Shown here: positions 36,321 through 45,676 of the stretch, in pieces | Position numbering within the stretch: position 1 is the stretch's first letter | How the letters are laid out: each line of letters begins with the position of its first letter | Assembly: GCA_963704335.1 (NCBI GenBank) | Contig: OY969889.1 | Span: 2,542,001-2,606,000, forward strand | Origin: PALSA-612 sp963704335 | GTDB lineage: Bacteria > Actinomycetota > Thermoleophilia > Gaiellales > Gaiellaceae | Direction of reading: 5' to 3' | DNA length: 64,000 nucleotides | Position numbers and translations under genes: made by a program | Notes under the pieces: model-generated | Told to the model about the DNA's origin: nothing | Seen by the model: only the letters and a program-made list of their open reading frames with translations | The model's database searches: none

Positions 36321-37167
36321 CGAGCAGCTCGGCGTAGAGGCGCGCCACCTTCAGCGTGAGGGTGCGCGCCCGGAGGATGTAGGCCGCCCGCTCGGTGGCG
36401 GAGACAGCCCCGCGAGCGTCGAGCAGGTTGAGGATGTGCGAGCACTTCAGCACCTGGTCGTACGCCGGCAGCGGCAGGCGCTGCGCGATCAGGTGCGCAC
36501 ACTCGTCCTCGTGCTCGGCGAAGCGCCGCGTGAGCACGTCCACCGGCGCCTCCTCGAAGTTGTAGGCCGACCACTGGCGCTCGTTCTCGCGGTAGACGTC
36601 GCCCCACGTGAGCCCGGGCGCCCATTCCAGCTCGAATGCGCTCCGCTTCCCCTGGAGGAACATTGCGAGGCGCTCGAGCCCCATCGTGATCTCCGCCGGG
36701 ATCACGTCCAGCTCTATGCCTCCCACCTGCTGGAAGTACGTGAACTGCGTGATCTCCATGCCGTCGCACCACACCTCCCAGCCGAGGCCCCAGGCGCCGA
36801 TCGAGGGCTGCTCCCAGTCGTCCTCGATCAGGCGGATGTCGTGCTGGACGAGATCGATGCCGATCGCGGCGAGTGAGCCGTAGTAGAGGTCGAGCACGTT
36901 CTCCGGGGCGGGCTTGAGGATCACCTGGTACTGGAAGTAGTGCTGGAAGCGAAACGGGTTCTCGCCGTAGCGGCCGTCGGTCGGGCGGATGCACGGCTCG
37001 ACGTACGCGGCCTTCCACGGGTGCGGGCCGAGGCTGCGAAGGAACGTCGCGGGATTAGCCGTTCCCGCCCCGAGCTCCGTGTGGTACGGCTGCATGATCG
37101 CGCAGCCCTGCCCGCCCCAGTACGCGTGTAGCGCCGCGATCATGTCCTGGTAGTTCAGGCCCGCCAC
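36301..37167 (-). CDS. glyQ: Glycine--tRNA ligase alpha subunit
   Basis: 288 residues, the expected length. NYQDMIAALHAYWGGQGCAIMQPYHTELGAGTANPATFLRSLGPHPWKAAYVEPCIRPTDGRYGENPFRFQHYFQYQVILKP is diagnostic of GlyQ and contains the class II motif 2 residues. GLGWEVWCDGMEITQFTYFQQ and ITMGLERLAMFLQG (motif 3) follow. It carries the active site that charges tRNA-Gly. There is no space for a T-box or riboswitch: the MFS gene stops four bases before. Confidence 0.95.
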   Translation of the reverse strand: MAGLNYQDMIAALHAYWGGQGCAIMQPYHTELGAGTANPATFLRSLGPHPWKAAYVEPCIRPTDGRYGENPFRFQHYFQYQVILKPAPENVLDLYYGSLAAIGIDLVQHDIRLIEDDWEQPSIGAWGLGWEVWCDGMEITQFTYFQQVGGIELDVIPAEITMGLERLAMFLQGKRSAFELEWAPGLTWGDVYRENERQWSAYNFEEAPVDVLTRRFAEHEDECAHLIAQRLPLPAYDQVLKCSHILNLLDARGAVSATERAAYILRARTLTLKVARLYAELLDADAAA

Positions 37168-37171
37168 GGAT

Positions 37172-38950
37172 CTAGCCTATGGACTGCCCGAGGATCCAGG
37201 CGAGTGGGTCGGCGAGGATCTCCTCCAGCAAACCAGCCAGCAGCGAGCCGAGCAGGCCGTCTCCCGCCGTGTCCTCCGCCGCCTGCTCGACGCCCGCCCG
37301 CAGCGCCCGGTTGATCGTCTCCTTGTCCCAGCGGACGTCCGATGCGTTGGCCGACGGCACGAACGAGAGCACGAGCTCCTCGCGGGACGTGCCGAGCTCG
37401 CACGCGGCGCCGCTGATGGCGGACAACGCGAAGCGCTGGATGGCGCCGTCCACGCCGCCGCCCTCGAAGGAGGCCTCGGTGGTGCACGGATCGGCGATGC
37501 GTGTCTCGCCGAAGTCGAGCGCGCCGAGAGCCAGCTCGGTGACGATGAGGACGCCGACGGCAGCGAGCAGCGCCAGCAGCACGCGGACGGGCGTCACGTG
37601 CGCTCTCCTGAGGCGTGAGGCCGGGGCCAGTGCCAGCAGCGCGAGCAGCGCCGACAGCGCGAACGACGAGCGGAAGCCGCGAGTGACGACGCTCTCCAGC
37701 GTCGTGATCAGGTCGTCGCGCATCTCTCGCAGGCCGCTGTCGGAGCCCGCGCCCCGATCGTCGAACGGCTGCGCGAGATCGGGAATCTCGCCCTTCTTGG
37801 CCTCGTCGAGCGCGTCGCGGAGATCGAGCGCGATCGGGACCTTCTGGCGGAGATCGGCGTTGCCTTCGAGCACGACCTGCGCGCCGGCGAGCAGCGCCTT
37901 GTCGTCGGAGCTCTCGAGCGTCTCCGAGAGCAGCGGCGCGACGAGCGCGAGCGCAAGCACGAGGCCTGCGTGGCGGGCGCCCACGGTGATCAGGCCGCTG
38001 CGCGTGGCCCGTCCCTCCGGGTCGAGCGCGACGGCGGTAAGAGCGGGGACCGCGAGCCCGAGACCCGCGCCGCAGAAGGCAAGCGCGAGCGCAACGAGGA
38101 GGTTCGATATGCGCGGCAACAGCGCGAGCGAGACGAGGCCGCCCGCCAGCAGCGCCGCGCCACCGAGCGCGGCGGTACGGCCGTCGAGCCGTCGTTCGAG
38201 CGGGCGGACGGCGAGCGCGGCGGCGGGCAGGGCGCTGACGACGAGTGCGCCCGCCACCGGATCCAGGGACCAGACAGTGATCACGAGCAGCACCGAGAGG
38301 AAAAGCGCTCCCACGAGCGCGCCGAAGACGAGCCCCAGTCCGGTGTCGGCCGCGAGCGCGTGTGGACGGGCCGCCGTCCCGCGGGGCTCTGGCGGCAGGT
38401 TGCGCACGCGATCGTCCGCAATCGCGGCGATGGCGATGAGCGCGAGCGGGACCTGCACGACGAAGATCGCGCGCCAGTCGAAGAGCTGTGTCAGCACGCC
38501 GCCGAGCGCCGGGCCTGCGGCGGCGCCGATCGTCCCGGCCAGCGTCCAGACCGCGGCTCCCCGAGCGGGCGTGCCCGCGAACGCGGCCAGGCCGCGCAGC
38601 GCTGCCGCCAGCAACAGCGCGCCGCCGAGCCCTTGCAGGCAGCGAAAACCGACGAGGATGTCGAGGCTCCAGGCTGCCGCGCAGCCCGCGGAGCCGACGG
38701 CGAAGAGGCCGATGCCGACGATTCCCGTCGGCCGCGGCCGCAGGCGGCGCGCGAAGGGAACGAGGCAGAGGGCCGCAACCGCGACGACGAGGTTGTACGA
38801 CGTGATCACCCAGGAGACACCGACGAGCGTCGTGTCGAACTCCCCATACAGGTCGGGGAGCGCGAGGACCACGATCGAGGAGTCCGCGAAGGCGACTGCG
38901 ACCCCCGCCGCCAGCGCGATCGTGAGGACGCGCGTGCGCCGGTCAGCCAT
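37172..38950 (-). CDS. MFS transporter, DHA2-like, with a large extracytoplasmic insert
   Basis: 592 residues with about 13-14 membrane segments. ALPDLYGEFDTTLVGVSWVITSYNL and the segment pattern fit the 14-TM drug:H+ antiporter-2 group; GFRCLQGLGGALLLAAA corresponds to motif C. A hydrophilic stretch of about 80 residues (SSDDKALLAGAQVVLEGNADL ... DLITTLESV) before the last inner segments, and a long polar C-terminal section ending in GLLEEILADPLAW, are unusual. The substrate is unknown. The GNAT gene stops 8 bases inside this start. Confidence 0.82.
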   Translation of the reverse strand: MADRRTRVLTIALAAGVAVAFADSSIVVLALPDLYGEFDTTLVGVSWVITSYNLVVAVAALCLVPFARRLRPRPTGIVGIGLFAVGSAGCAAAWSLDILVGFRCLQGLGGALLLAAALRGLAAFAGTPARGAAVWTLAGTIGAAAGPALGGVLTQLFDWRAIFVVQVPLALIAIAAIADDRVRNLPPEPRGTAARPHALAADTGLGLVFGALVGALFLSVLLVITVWSLDPVAGALVVSALPAAALAVRPLERRLDGRTAALGGAALLAGGLVSLALLPRISNLLVALALAFCGAGLGLAVPALTAVALDPEGRATRSGLITVGARHAGLVLALALVAPLLSETLESSDDKALLAGAQVVLEGNADLRQKVPIALDLRDALDEAKKGEIPDLAQPFDDRGAGSDSGLREMRDDLITTLESVVTRGFRSSFALSALLALLALAPASRLRRAHVTPVRVLLALLAAVGVLIVTELALGALDFGETRIADPCTTEASFEGGGVDGAIQRFALSAISGAACELGTSREELVLSFVPSANASDVRWDKETINRALRAGVEQAAEDTAGDGLLGSLLAGLLEEILADPLAWILGQSIG

Positions 38951-39362
38951 CGGCCTTCTCCATCAACCGCTCGGAGACGGGCCCGAAGCCGAACTTCCTG
39001 TAGAGGTCGTGCGCATCTCGGGTGTGGAGCAGCCAGCGGCTGGGCGTGAACGGGCTGTTCTCCACGGCCTCGCGGACGAGCTCCACACCGAGCTCCCGGC
39101 CGCGATGCTCCGGGAGGACGTAGACGTCGGCGAGGTACGCGAGCGTGTGCCGGTCGGAGAAGACACGTGCGAAACCGACCTGTGCCCCGTCGTGGTACAG
39201 GCCGACCACCCGATCGGCGGTACGCACGAGGTCGTCGACCACCGCGCGGGGCCGGCCTCGCGCCCAGTACGACTCCTCGGCGAGGTAGTGGTGGACGGCA
39301 TCGACGTCGATACGCGCGGGGTCGTCGTCGAGCTCGTAGCCACCCGGCAGCTGTCGGCGCAT
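38943..39362 (-). CDS. GNAT family N-acetyltransferase
   Basis: 139 residues from the ATG at 39362, where homology begins (MRRQLPGGYELDDDPARIDVDAVHHYLAEESYWARGRP). The acetyl-CoA-binding site is in YLADVYVLPEHRGRELGVELVREAVE and the C-terminal block is DAHDLYRKFGFGPV. It belongs to the common group of small GNATs that begin with a YxLdDDpaRiDvdavh motif. The acceptor is unknown. It overlaps the MFS transporter start by eight bases, so the two are probably co-expressed. Confidence 0.88.
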   Translation of the reverse strand: MRRQLPGGYELDDDPARIDVDAVHHYLAEESYWARGRPRAVVDDLVRTADRVVGLYHDGAQVGFARVFSDRHTLAYLADVYVLPEHRGRELGVELVREAVENSPFTPSRWLLHTRDAHDLYRKFGFGPVSERLMEKADG

Positions 39363-39507
39363 CGGGCGCTCAGTCTCGCAGAGGACCAGTCCCCTTCGGA
39401 CAGGTCCGAGTGCCTGGCACTGAGTTGTGCCAATTCTGTGCCGATTCATCCACAGAGCTCCTGTCGTACGAAGGCGCCGACGTACTACCGGCCGCTCTGT
39501 GCCGCGC

Positions 39508-39771
39508 TTACGCTTTCCCCCTGGACAGCTTCGCCAGCAGCCGCGTGCGCAGGTCGCGCTCCATCTCGGCCGCCTCGTCGTCGGCCAGCCGCGACTCGAG
39601 CGCCTCCTTGATCATCCGCTCCTCCATCAGCTGGCTCCGCGCCGCCTCGAGATCGTCGGCGAGCATCGTGATCGCCTTGGCGGCCGCCTGCACCTCTGGT
39701 CTAGGGTCGGTGGAGAGGCCCTGAGCCCAGCGTCGTAGCTCCTGGACCTGCCCGTCGTCCACACGTCCCAT
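39508..39771 (-). CDS. Small coiled-coil protein of unknown function
   Basis: 87 residues from the ATG at 39771, which is preceded by AGGTGAAG. The sequence MGRVDDGQVQELRRWAQGLS ... AITMLADDLEAARSQLMEERMIKEALESRLADDEAAEMERDLRTRLLAKLSRGKA is almost entirely helical and rich in Glu, Arg and Leu, with heptad-like spacing from about residue 33 on. There is no signal or membrane part. It stands alone between GNAT and recO; a longer frame to 39798 exists. I recognise no family. Confidence 0.6.
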   Translation of the reverse strand: MGRVDDGQVQELRRWAQGLSTDPRPEVQAAAKAITMLADDLEAARSQLMEERMIKEALESRLADDEAAEMERDLRTRLLAKLSRGKA

Positions 39772-39816
39772 CTTCACCTGCGGAGGGGACAGGTGCAACC
39801 CGGCTTTGCACGGAAA

Positions 39817-40590
39817 TCACGCTGAGAGCGTGCGTAATCGAAATCCGCCGTGGAACTCGTACGACGCCGAGACCACCGCGAGCGCATCACGGGCACCGCG
39901 TTCCGAGACGTCGGCCTCGTATGCCTCGGCGAGCGGCAGCCTGAGGAGCCCGTCGATCGCCGCCAGCCCGTCCGGAGAGAGGGTCAGGGAGCCGTTTCCG
40001 CAGTCGGCACAGACTGCCCCGCCCGACTGCGGCGAGTAGCCCGTGATCGGCTCAGCCGCCCCGCAGTCGGCGCAGCTCCCCACATGCGGGAGATAGCCCG
40101 CCAGCCACAACAGCTTCAGCTGGAACGCGAGGCCGAGCGGGTCGAGCTCGGCGCGAGCGGGCACGTTGTCCGCTGCGTCGAGAAGGTCGAGAAAGCGCGT
40201 GAGCGCCGTGAACACGCGGTCGTTTCGCTCCTGTTCGGGGAACAACCGCAGCACCGCCTCGGCGGCGACGAGGCCCACCGCCGAGCGCCGAGCGTCGTCG
40301 CGCACCGCAGAGTGCGAGCGCACGAGCGACGCGCCCGTGACCGTCTGCAGTTCTCCACGCCCCTCGTGGAGCACGAGCTCGACATGGGACAGCGGCTCCA
40401 GGCGGCCGCCGAAGCGGGATCGCGTCTTTCGCGCGCCCTTCGCGATGGCGCCCACGCGCCCGCGATCCTCGGTGTACAGGTGAAGGATCCGATCCGCCTC
40501 CGAATAGCGAAGCGAGCGCAGGACGACTGCCTCGGTGGTGCTGGTGCGCGCGATGCCGACCAGTCTAGAGAGGACACCTGCTGGGGCCAC
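39817..40590 (-). CDS. recO: DNA repair protein RecO
   Basis: 257 residues from a GTG at 40590 that has a strong GGGAGGAGG seven bases upstream. The N-terminal OB domain is clear (TEAVVLRSLRYSEADRILHLYTEDRGRVGAIAKGARKTRSRFGGRLEPLSHVELVLHEGRGELQTVTGA). The helical domain has a Cys4 zinc site: CADCGAAEPITGY ... AVCADCGNGSL. RecO loads RecA on SSB-coated gaps together with RecR. The long 39-base-earlier ATG lacks homology. Confidence 0.9.
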   Translation of the reverse strand: MAPAGVLSRLVGIARTSTTEAVVLRSLRYSEADRILHLYTEDRGRVGAIAKGARKTRSRFGGRLEPLSHVELVLHEGRGELQTVTGASLVRSHSAVRDDARRSAVGLVAAEAVLRLFPEQERNDRVFTALTRFLDLLDAADNVPARAELDPLGLAFQLKLLWLAGYLPHVGSCADCGAAEPITGYSPQSGGAVCADCGNGSLTLSPDGLAAIDGLLRLPLAEAYEADVSERGARDALAVVSASYEFHGGFRLRTLSA

Positions 40591-40692
40591 CCCGCGCCTC
40601 CTCCCGCTTTCAGCGTATCGCGGCCACACGTGCGTGACTGTGCCGGAAGAGCGCCAAAAGCGTGTCGGCGGGCAGGGCGAAGGGACTGGCAG

Positions 40693-41631
40693 TCAGCGGC
40701 GCTCGGAGGCAGCCGGGCAGCCGGGCGCGCCCGTCGCCTCTCGCACGCCGTCCCTGATCGCCTCCGCCACGACCTCCGCGGCCAGCGCGGCCACGAGGGC
40801 AGGATCGGCATCGACCTCTCGCGTCGCCGCGCAGAACACCGTGTCACCGTCGTAGGGCGTCCACACTGGATTGACTGCACGAGCCATGCCCGCGCCGGCC
40901 GCCCGCGCGCACAGCCAGGCCTCCGTCTTCGTCAGCCTTGCGTCGGTGACGACGCAGACGAGCGTCGTCGCGTCATGCTCGGGCGGCCGAGTCTCGCGCG
41001 GGTCCTGAAGCACGTCGGTGGAGCGCACGTAGCCGTCACCTCGCCAGATCCCGGCGAGGATCACCCCGTCGCGATCGACGACCTCCCCGACAGCATTGAC
41101 CGCGGCGATCGCGCACACGACACCGCCGCCGGGCAGCTCGAGACTGGCCACACCGAGGCCGCCCTTCGTCCAGCCCTCTCGGATGATCTTGCCCACGGTG
41201 CAGCCGGTCCCCACCCCGACGCTACCGCGCGCGGGGGTTGCTGTTGCCTCCTCACACGCTGCGTAGGCATCGTCGGCGGTCGGCCACCGCGAACCGTCGC
41301 CAAGCGCGAGGTCGTACACGACCGCCCCCGCCACGATCGGCACGCGACCAGCCCGCGTCAACCAGCCCCGACCTCGCTCGAGGTGCCAGCGCACCACGCC
41401 GTCGGCGGCGCCCAGGCCGAACGCGCTGCCGCCGGTGAGCAGGATCGCATTGGCTCCCACGTCGGCGCTCGCAGGCGAGAGCCCGGCGGTGCCAAGCGTT
41501 CCCGGCGCGCCGCCACGTACCTCGCACGACGCGGCATTGCCGTCCGGAAGGAGGACGACGGTGCAGCCGGTCCAGGCATCGCGGTCGGTCCAGTGGCCGA
41601 CGAGCACGCCTTCGGGAAGCTGGACGCTCAT
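40693..41631 (-). CDS. P1 family peptidase (DmpA/NylC-like Ntn-type hydrolase)
   Basis: 312 residues. DRDAWTGCTVVLLPDGNAASCEVRGGAPGT, the Gly-rich ILLTGGSAFGLGAADGVVRWHLERGRG and VGVGTGCTVGKI are family blocks. The self-processing site is expected in HDATTLVCVVTDARLTK, giving a new N-terminal Thr, as in NylC; DmpA uses Ser. The family cleaves beta-peptides, nylon oligomers or D-amino acid amides. The ATG overlaps the mutM stop (ATGA). Unlike its neighbour it reads without frameshift. Confidence 0.88.
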   Translation of the reverse strand: MSVQLPEGVLVGHWTDRDAWTGCTVVLLPDGNAASCEVRGGAPGTLGTAGLSPASADVGANAILLTGGSAFGLGAADGVVRWHLERGRGWLTRAGRVPIVAGAVVYDLALGDGSRWPTADDAYAACEEATATPARGSVGVGTGCTVGKIIREGWTKGGLGVASLELPGGGVVCAIAAVNAVGEVVDRDGVILAGIWRGDGYVRSTDVLQDPRETRPPEHDATTLVCVVTDARLTKTEAWLCARAAGAGMARAVNPVWTPYDGDTVFCAATREVDADPALVAALAAEVVAEAIRDGVREATGAPGCPAASERR

Positions 41632-42426
41632 CGCTGACACGAGGGACAGTAGTGCGTGCCGCGCCCGGCGACGCGCGTCTTCTCGATCGGCGCCCGACAG
41701 CGGCGGCACGGCTCTCCGGTCCGTGCGTACACGCGGAACTCGTCCTGCATCGAGCCCGAGGGATACGCGCCGTCGCCGAGATTCGCGCCCTGGCGCTCGA
41801 TGCCACGGCGGAGTGCCCGGCGAACGCCCCGGCGCAGAGCCGCGATTTCCCCAGGCTCCAGCTCGACCGCGGGGCGGAGTGGATGGAGCCGCGCGTGCCA
41901 AAGCGTTTCGTCCGCGTAGATGTTCCCCATGCCCGCGACCACGCGCTGGTCGAGGAGCACCGCCTTGAGCGGCGCCCGCCGCCGGGCCAGCCGCTCGCCG
42001 AGAAAGCGCTGTCGTGAAGCGCGGGCCGAGCGGCTCGGGTCCCAGGCGCGCACCGAGGTACTCCTCCAGCTCGGCAGGTGCGCAGAACGTGCCAGGTGCC
42101 GAAGCGGCGCATGTCGCGGTACGAGAGCCCGTGCCGTCGTCGAGGTCGATGACGGCACGCTCGTGCGAGGCAGGCCCTTCCGGAAAGCCGCCGGTCATGC
42201 GCAGGTGGACAACGAGCGCGAGTCCGCTCTCGAAGCGGATGACGAGGTACTTGCCTCGCCGCTCGACTGCTGCGACGCGCTCCCCGGTCAGCTCCGCCTC
42301 CACCTCGGCCGGCTCGAGCGGCATCGTCAGTCGGTGGTCGTGGACGCGGACGCGCGAGAACGTGCGCCCAACCAGGCGCGGCTCGAGCCGCATGCGGTAC
42401 GTCTCCACTTCCGGGCCTTCAGGCAC
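41628..42426 (-). CDS. mutM: Formamidopyrimidine-DNA glycosylase family protein (three frameshifts)
   Basis: Removes oxidised bases from DNA and cleaves the strand. The start GTG gives PEGPEVETYRMRLEP, with the catalytic Pro and Glu. The zinc finger is whole at the other end: CRRCRAPIEKTRVAGRGTHYCPSCQR. LDQRVVAGMGNIYADETLWHARLHPLRP lies between. The frame shifts by one base at about 42125 (before YRDMRRFGTWHVL), about 42085 (before APAELEEYLGARLGPEPLG) and about 42010 (before FLGERLARRRAPLKAVLL). Every segment keeps family residues, so this looks like sequence error rather than decay. Start and stop are coupled to the neighbouring genes. MutM and Nei are not separated here. Confidence 0.8.
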
Positions 42427-42943
42427 CGGGCGGCTCCGGGAAGAACGGCGGGTAGACCACGCGGCCGCGAATGCCTGGCTCGTAGGCGGTCAGCGGCAAG
42501 GCAAGCCACGCCTGGTCGGGAATGCGCTCGTCCGGTCGCTCGATTCCGAGCGCCGTTGCCGACCTGAAGCCGAAGCGAGGATAGTAGGCCGGGACTCCCT
42601 CCACGAGCACGAGAGGCTCCGCACGCTCGTCGGCGGCCGCGACAGCTGCCCGAACGATGGCTGTGCCGACTCCCTCGCGCTGCCGGTCGGGCCGAACGGC
42701 GACCGGCGTAAGCGTCAGCAAGCGCTCCACGGGCCCTCCCTCGAGGCTGACGTAGCTCAGCATGCAGTAGCCGGCGATGCGAGCGTCCTCCTCGGCGACG
42801 AACGTCAACTCCGGGACATAACCTGCGGAAGCTCGAATCAACTCGGTGAACTCGGCGACGGAGGCGTCGCGGAAAGCGGCTGCCACGACCTCGGAGATCT
42901 CGCGCTCGTCCTCCGGCCGCTCGCGCCTGACCTCGAGCGCCAT
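42419..42943 (-). CDS. GNAT family N-acetyltransferase (YhbS-like)
   Basis: 174 residues. It starts MALEVRRERPEDEREISEVVAAAFRD; the acetyl-CoA site is in LTLTPVAVRPDRQREGVGTAIVRAAVAAA and the typical VLVEGVPAYYPRFGFRSATALGI follows. The family includes YhbS, which acetylates small molecules or tRNA-related substrates; the substrate is unknown. The ATG overlaps the phosphorylase stop by one base (TGATG) and the stop overlaps mutM by eight bases. Confidence 0.88.
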   Translation of the reverse strand: MALEVRRERPEDEREISEVVAAAFRDASVAEFTELIRASAGYVPELTFVAEEDARIAGYCMLSYVSLEGGPVERLLTLTPVAVRPDRQREGVGTAIVRAAVAAADERAEPLVLVEGVPAYYPRFGFRSATALGIERPDERIPDQAWLALPLTAYEPGIRGRVVYPPFFPEPPGA

Positions 42944-44242
42944 CAGGCCAGGACGTCGAGGACGAGCGGGTGCGCGGCGGGAGGTGCGTCGCCGATCTCG
43001 TACGCCGCGAGCACTTCTTCCACACCTGCCGCAGCGGCCGCTTCGATCGCGCGCGTGCACCTCGGCGAGCACGTCGCCCTCCTCGACGGCGTCGCCGCGC
43101 TTGCGATGGCAGACGACGCCGACCGCGTGGTCGATCTCGTCCTCCTTCGACGCTCGCCCGGCGCCCAGATGCAGAGCGGTGACGCCCACGGCGATCGCTC
43201 CCAGCCGCCCCACGTACCCGGCCTGTGGCGAAGCCACCTCTCGCACCACTGCGGCAACTGGCAGCGCACCCTCGTCTGGATCTCCGCCCTGCGCCGCGAT
43301 CCACCGGCTCCAGACATCTGCGGCCGAGCCGTCGGCGACCGCCTGCTCGGCCAGCCGCCGCCCGTCGGCCTCGTCGACACCGAGATCGGAGAGGGCCAGC
43401 AGATGCGCGCACGCGCCGAGCACGAGCTCCGTGAAGTCCTCCGGGCCGTTGCCGCGCACGGTGTCGAGCGCCTCGCGCACCTCGAGCGCGTTCCCCACCG
43501 CACGGCCGAGCGGCTGATCCATGTCGGTGAGCACGCAGACCGTCTCGCGACCGGCCCGTCGTCCGAGCTCGATCATCGTCTCGGCGAGCACGCGCGCGTC
43601 GTCGAGCGTCTTCATGAACGCGCCGTCGCCGACCTTGACGTCGAGCACGATCGCCTCCGCCCCGCCGGCGATCTTCTTCGACATGATGCTCGCCGCGATC
43701 AGCGAGACGTTGTCGACCGTGGCCGTCACGTCGCGCAGTGCGTAGAGCAGCTTGTCCGCGGGGACGAGGTCGCCCGTCTGGCCGATGATCGCGATGCCGA
43801 CCTCGCGCACCTGGGCTACGAGCTCGTCCACCGTCAGCTCGACCCGAAAGCCGGGGATCGACTCGAGCTTGTCGAGCGTGCCGCCGGTGTGACCGAGCCC
43901 GCGGCCGGACATCTTCCCGAACGGGACTCCGCACGCGGCGACGATCGGCCCGACCGCCAGCGACGTCTTGTCGCCCACACCGCCGGTCGAGTGCTTGTCG
44001 ACGACCTTGCGGCCGAGCGCCGCGCCCAGGTCGATCGTGTCGCCGCTCGCGATCATCGCGTCCGTCAGCGCAAACGTCTCCGCGCCGGACAGGCCGCGGA
44101 AGTACACGGCCATCAGGAACGCGGACATCTGATAGTCGGGAACCTCGCCGCGCGTGTAGCCGAGGACGAGCTCGGAGATCTCTTCGGCCGAGAGCTCCTC
44201 GCCGTCGCGCTTGCGTTCTATGAGCTCCGCGGGCCTGATCAC
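42943..44242 (-). CDS. deoA: Pyrimidine-nucleoside/thymidine phosphorylase (one frameshift)
   Basis: About 433 residues. MIRPAELIERKRDGEELSAEEISELVLGYTRG and then KVVDKHSTGGVGDKTSLAVGPIVAACGVPFGKMSGRGLGHTGGTLDKLESIPGF contain the phosphate- and base-binding residues. It cleaves thymidine, deoxyuridine or uridine to base and sugar 1-phosphate, which phosphopentomutase in the same block would use. Near 43055 (a GCGCGCG run) the frame shifts by one base; the C terminus AIEAAAAAGVEEVLAAYEIGDAPPAAHPLVLDVLA continues in another frame. The GTG chosen overlaps the methyltransferase stop (GTGA); a GTG at 44251 is possible. Confidence 0.85.
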
Positions 44243-44961
44243 AGCTCGCACACGAAGACGGCGACGTGCCGGGACGCAACGAGCGGACCGTCGAAGACCG
44301 GCAGGCGGTCGGCGAGCTCACCGCGGGTCGGACACGCCGAGATGTGGCGGTGGGCGGTCTCGCGATCGGGGAACGTGACGATTCCGCGGACGTCCCGACG
44401 CTCGACGCTCGTGAAGTGGCGTACGAGCGTGCCTTCGGCACTCTCGACGGTGAACCCGCCTGCCGGTGCGCCGCGCTCGCCGACGAGCTGCCAGAGCTCG
44501 CCGAGGTTTCGCTCGCTGCTCGTGGCAGCGACCAGCCGGCCGTCGGGGCGAAGCACACGGCGCAGCTCGCGGAGCGTCTGCTCGAGGTCCTGGACGTGGT
44601 AGAGCATCCACGCCGCGACAGCGCAATCGAAGATCCCGTCGTCAAACGGCAGCTCCTGCGCATCGCGCAACGATCGCTTCCACTCCGCGCGCAGCCGTCA
44701 GCTCGACCATGCGCTCCGACTGGTCGACAGCGACGACGCCGGCCTTCAACTCGCGTGACATGCGCTCGGCGAGCTCGCCGCGGCCGCACCCGACCTCCAG
44801 CACGCGCGCGGGCGTCCCGTCTCGGACACGGCGTCGAAGACGACGGCGTAGGGATCCGGACCCGTCGCGGATTGCTGGACGGCCATCCGGGCAGCGAGGC
44901 CCGACTCGTCCGCGTACTCCCGCTGGACGAGCTCGGGATCGTTGAGCTTTGGCCTGATCAC
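44239..44961 (-). CDS. Class I SAM-dependent methyltransferase, copy B (two frameshifts)
   Basis: About 240 residues when joined. It starts VIRPKLNDPELVQREYADESGLAAR; the SAM site is RVLEVGCGRGELAERM, then AVDQSERMVELTAARGVEAIV, DAQELPFDDGIFDCAVAAWMLYHV and a C-terminal half ending HVAVFVCEL. The frame shifts by one base near 44818 and near 44665. It is a close paralogue of the upstream gene, whose stop it overlaps (GTGA). The acceptor substrate is unknown. Position between deoB and deoA hints at a nucleoside-linked operon, but nothing in the sequence ties the methylation to it. Confidence 0.72.
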
Positions 44962-45676
44962 TTCGTGGCGACGAAGATCGAGTTGCGCCGGGTTGCGACG
45001 AGCGGCGCGGAGAGCTCGGGGACGAGGTCGGCGAGGTGCTTGTGCGCCACCGAGGAGCCGATGTAGCCCCGCACCGCCTCCCGGTCGGCAAACGTCACGG
45101 TCCCCGTCACATCGAGGCGCTCTACCGATGCGAAGCACTCTCGCAGAGCCGCCTCCGCGTCTTCGCTGAAGAACCGCTCGGGCTCCCAGTGTCGATCCCG
45201 GCCGACGAGCGACCACAGCTCGCCCAGGTGGTCGAGGCTGTTCGTCGCCGCCACCAGCCGTGCCGCCGGGCCGCGTGACGCGGGCGAGCTCGGAGAGGGC
45301 CTGCTCGAGATCGGGAACGTGGTACAGCATCCAGTTGGCAACGGTCACGTCGAACGACGCGTCATCGAAGGGCAGCGCTTCCACGTCGCCGACACGCGCG
45401 TCGACTCCACGCTCGCGCGCCAGCTCGACCATCCGCGGCGAGAGGTCGACGGCGACGACATCCACGCCGAGCTCGACCAGCATGCGCTCTGCGAACTCAC
45501 CCCATCCGCATCCGACCTCCAGCACGCGCCGCGGAGCGGCGTCGCGGACCGCCTGGAACGCCGCCTCGCGCGCATCAGGACCGGAGACGCCCTCGTAGAT
45601 CGATGCGCGCGCCACGCAGTCCGTCTTCCGTCGCGTACTCCTGTCGGACACGCTCCGGGTCGTTCAGCCGTCTCAC
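44958..45676 (-). CDS. Class I SAM-dependent methyltransferase, copy A (two frameshifts)
   Basis: Joined length about 239 residues. It starts VRRLNDPERVRQEYATEDGLR, like copy B; the core is RRVLEVGCGWGEFAERMLVELGVDVVAVDLSPRMVELARERGVDARVGDVEALPFDDASFDVTVANWMLYHVPDLEQALSELARVTRPGG, and the C-terminal half runs RLVAATNSLDHLGELWSLVGRDRHWEPERFF to NSIFVATK. Frames change near 45608 and near 45262. All three SAM-binding motifs are kept. The GTG overlaps the end of deoB (GTGA). It arose with copy B by tandem duplication. Confidence 0.72.

Noticed and set aside
37168..37171. Glycine riboswitch or T-box before glyQ
   Set aside because: Only four bases separate glyQ from the upstream gene, so there is no room for a leader.
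40573..40585. 13-base string shared with 15802-15814 (GACACCTGCTGGG) near the recO start
   Set aside because: Many 13-base matches are expected by chance in a 64 kb window on both strands; no further similarity around it.
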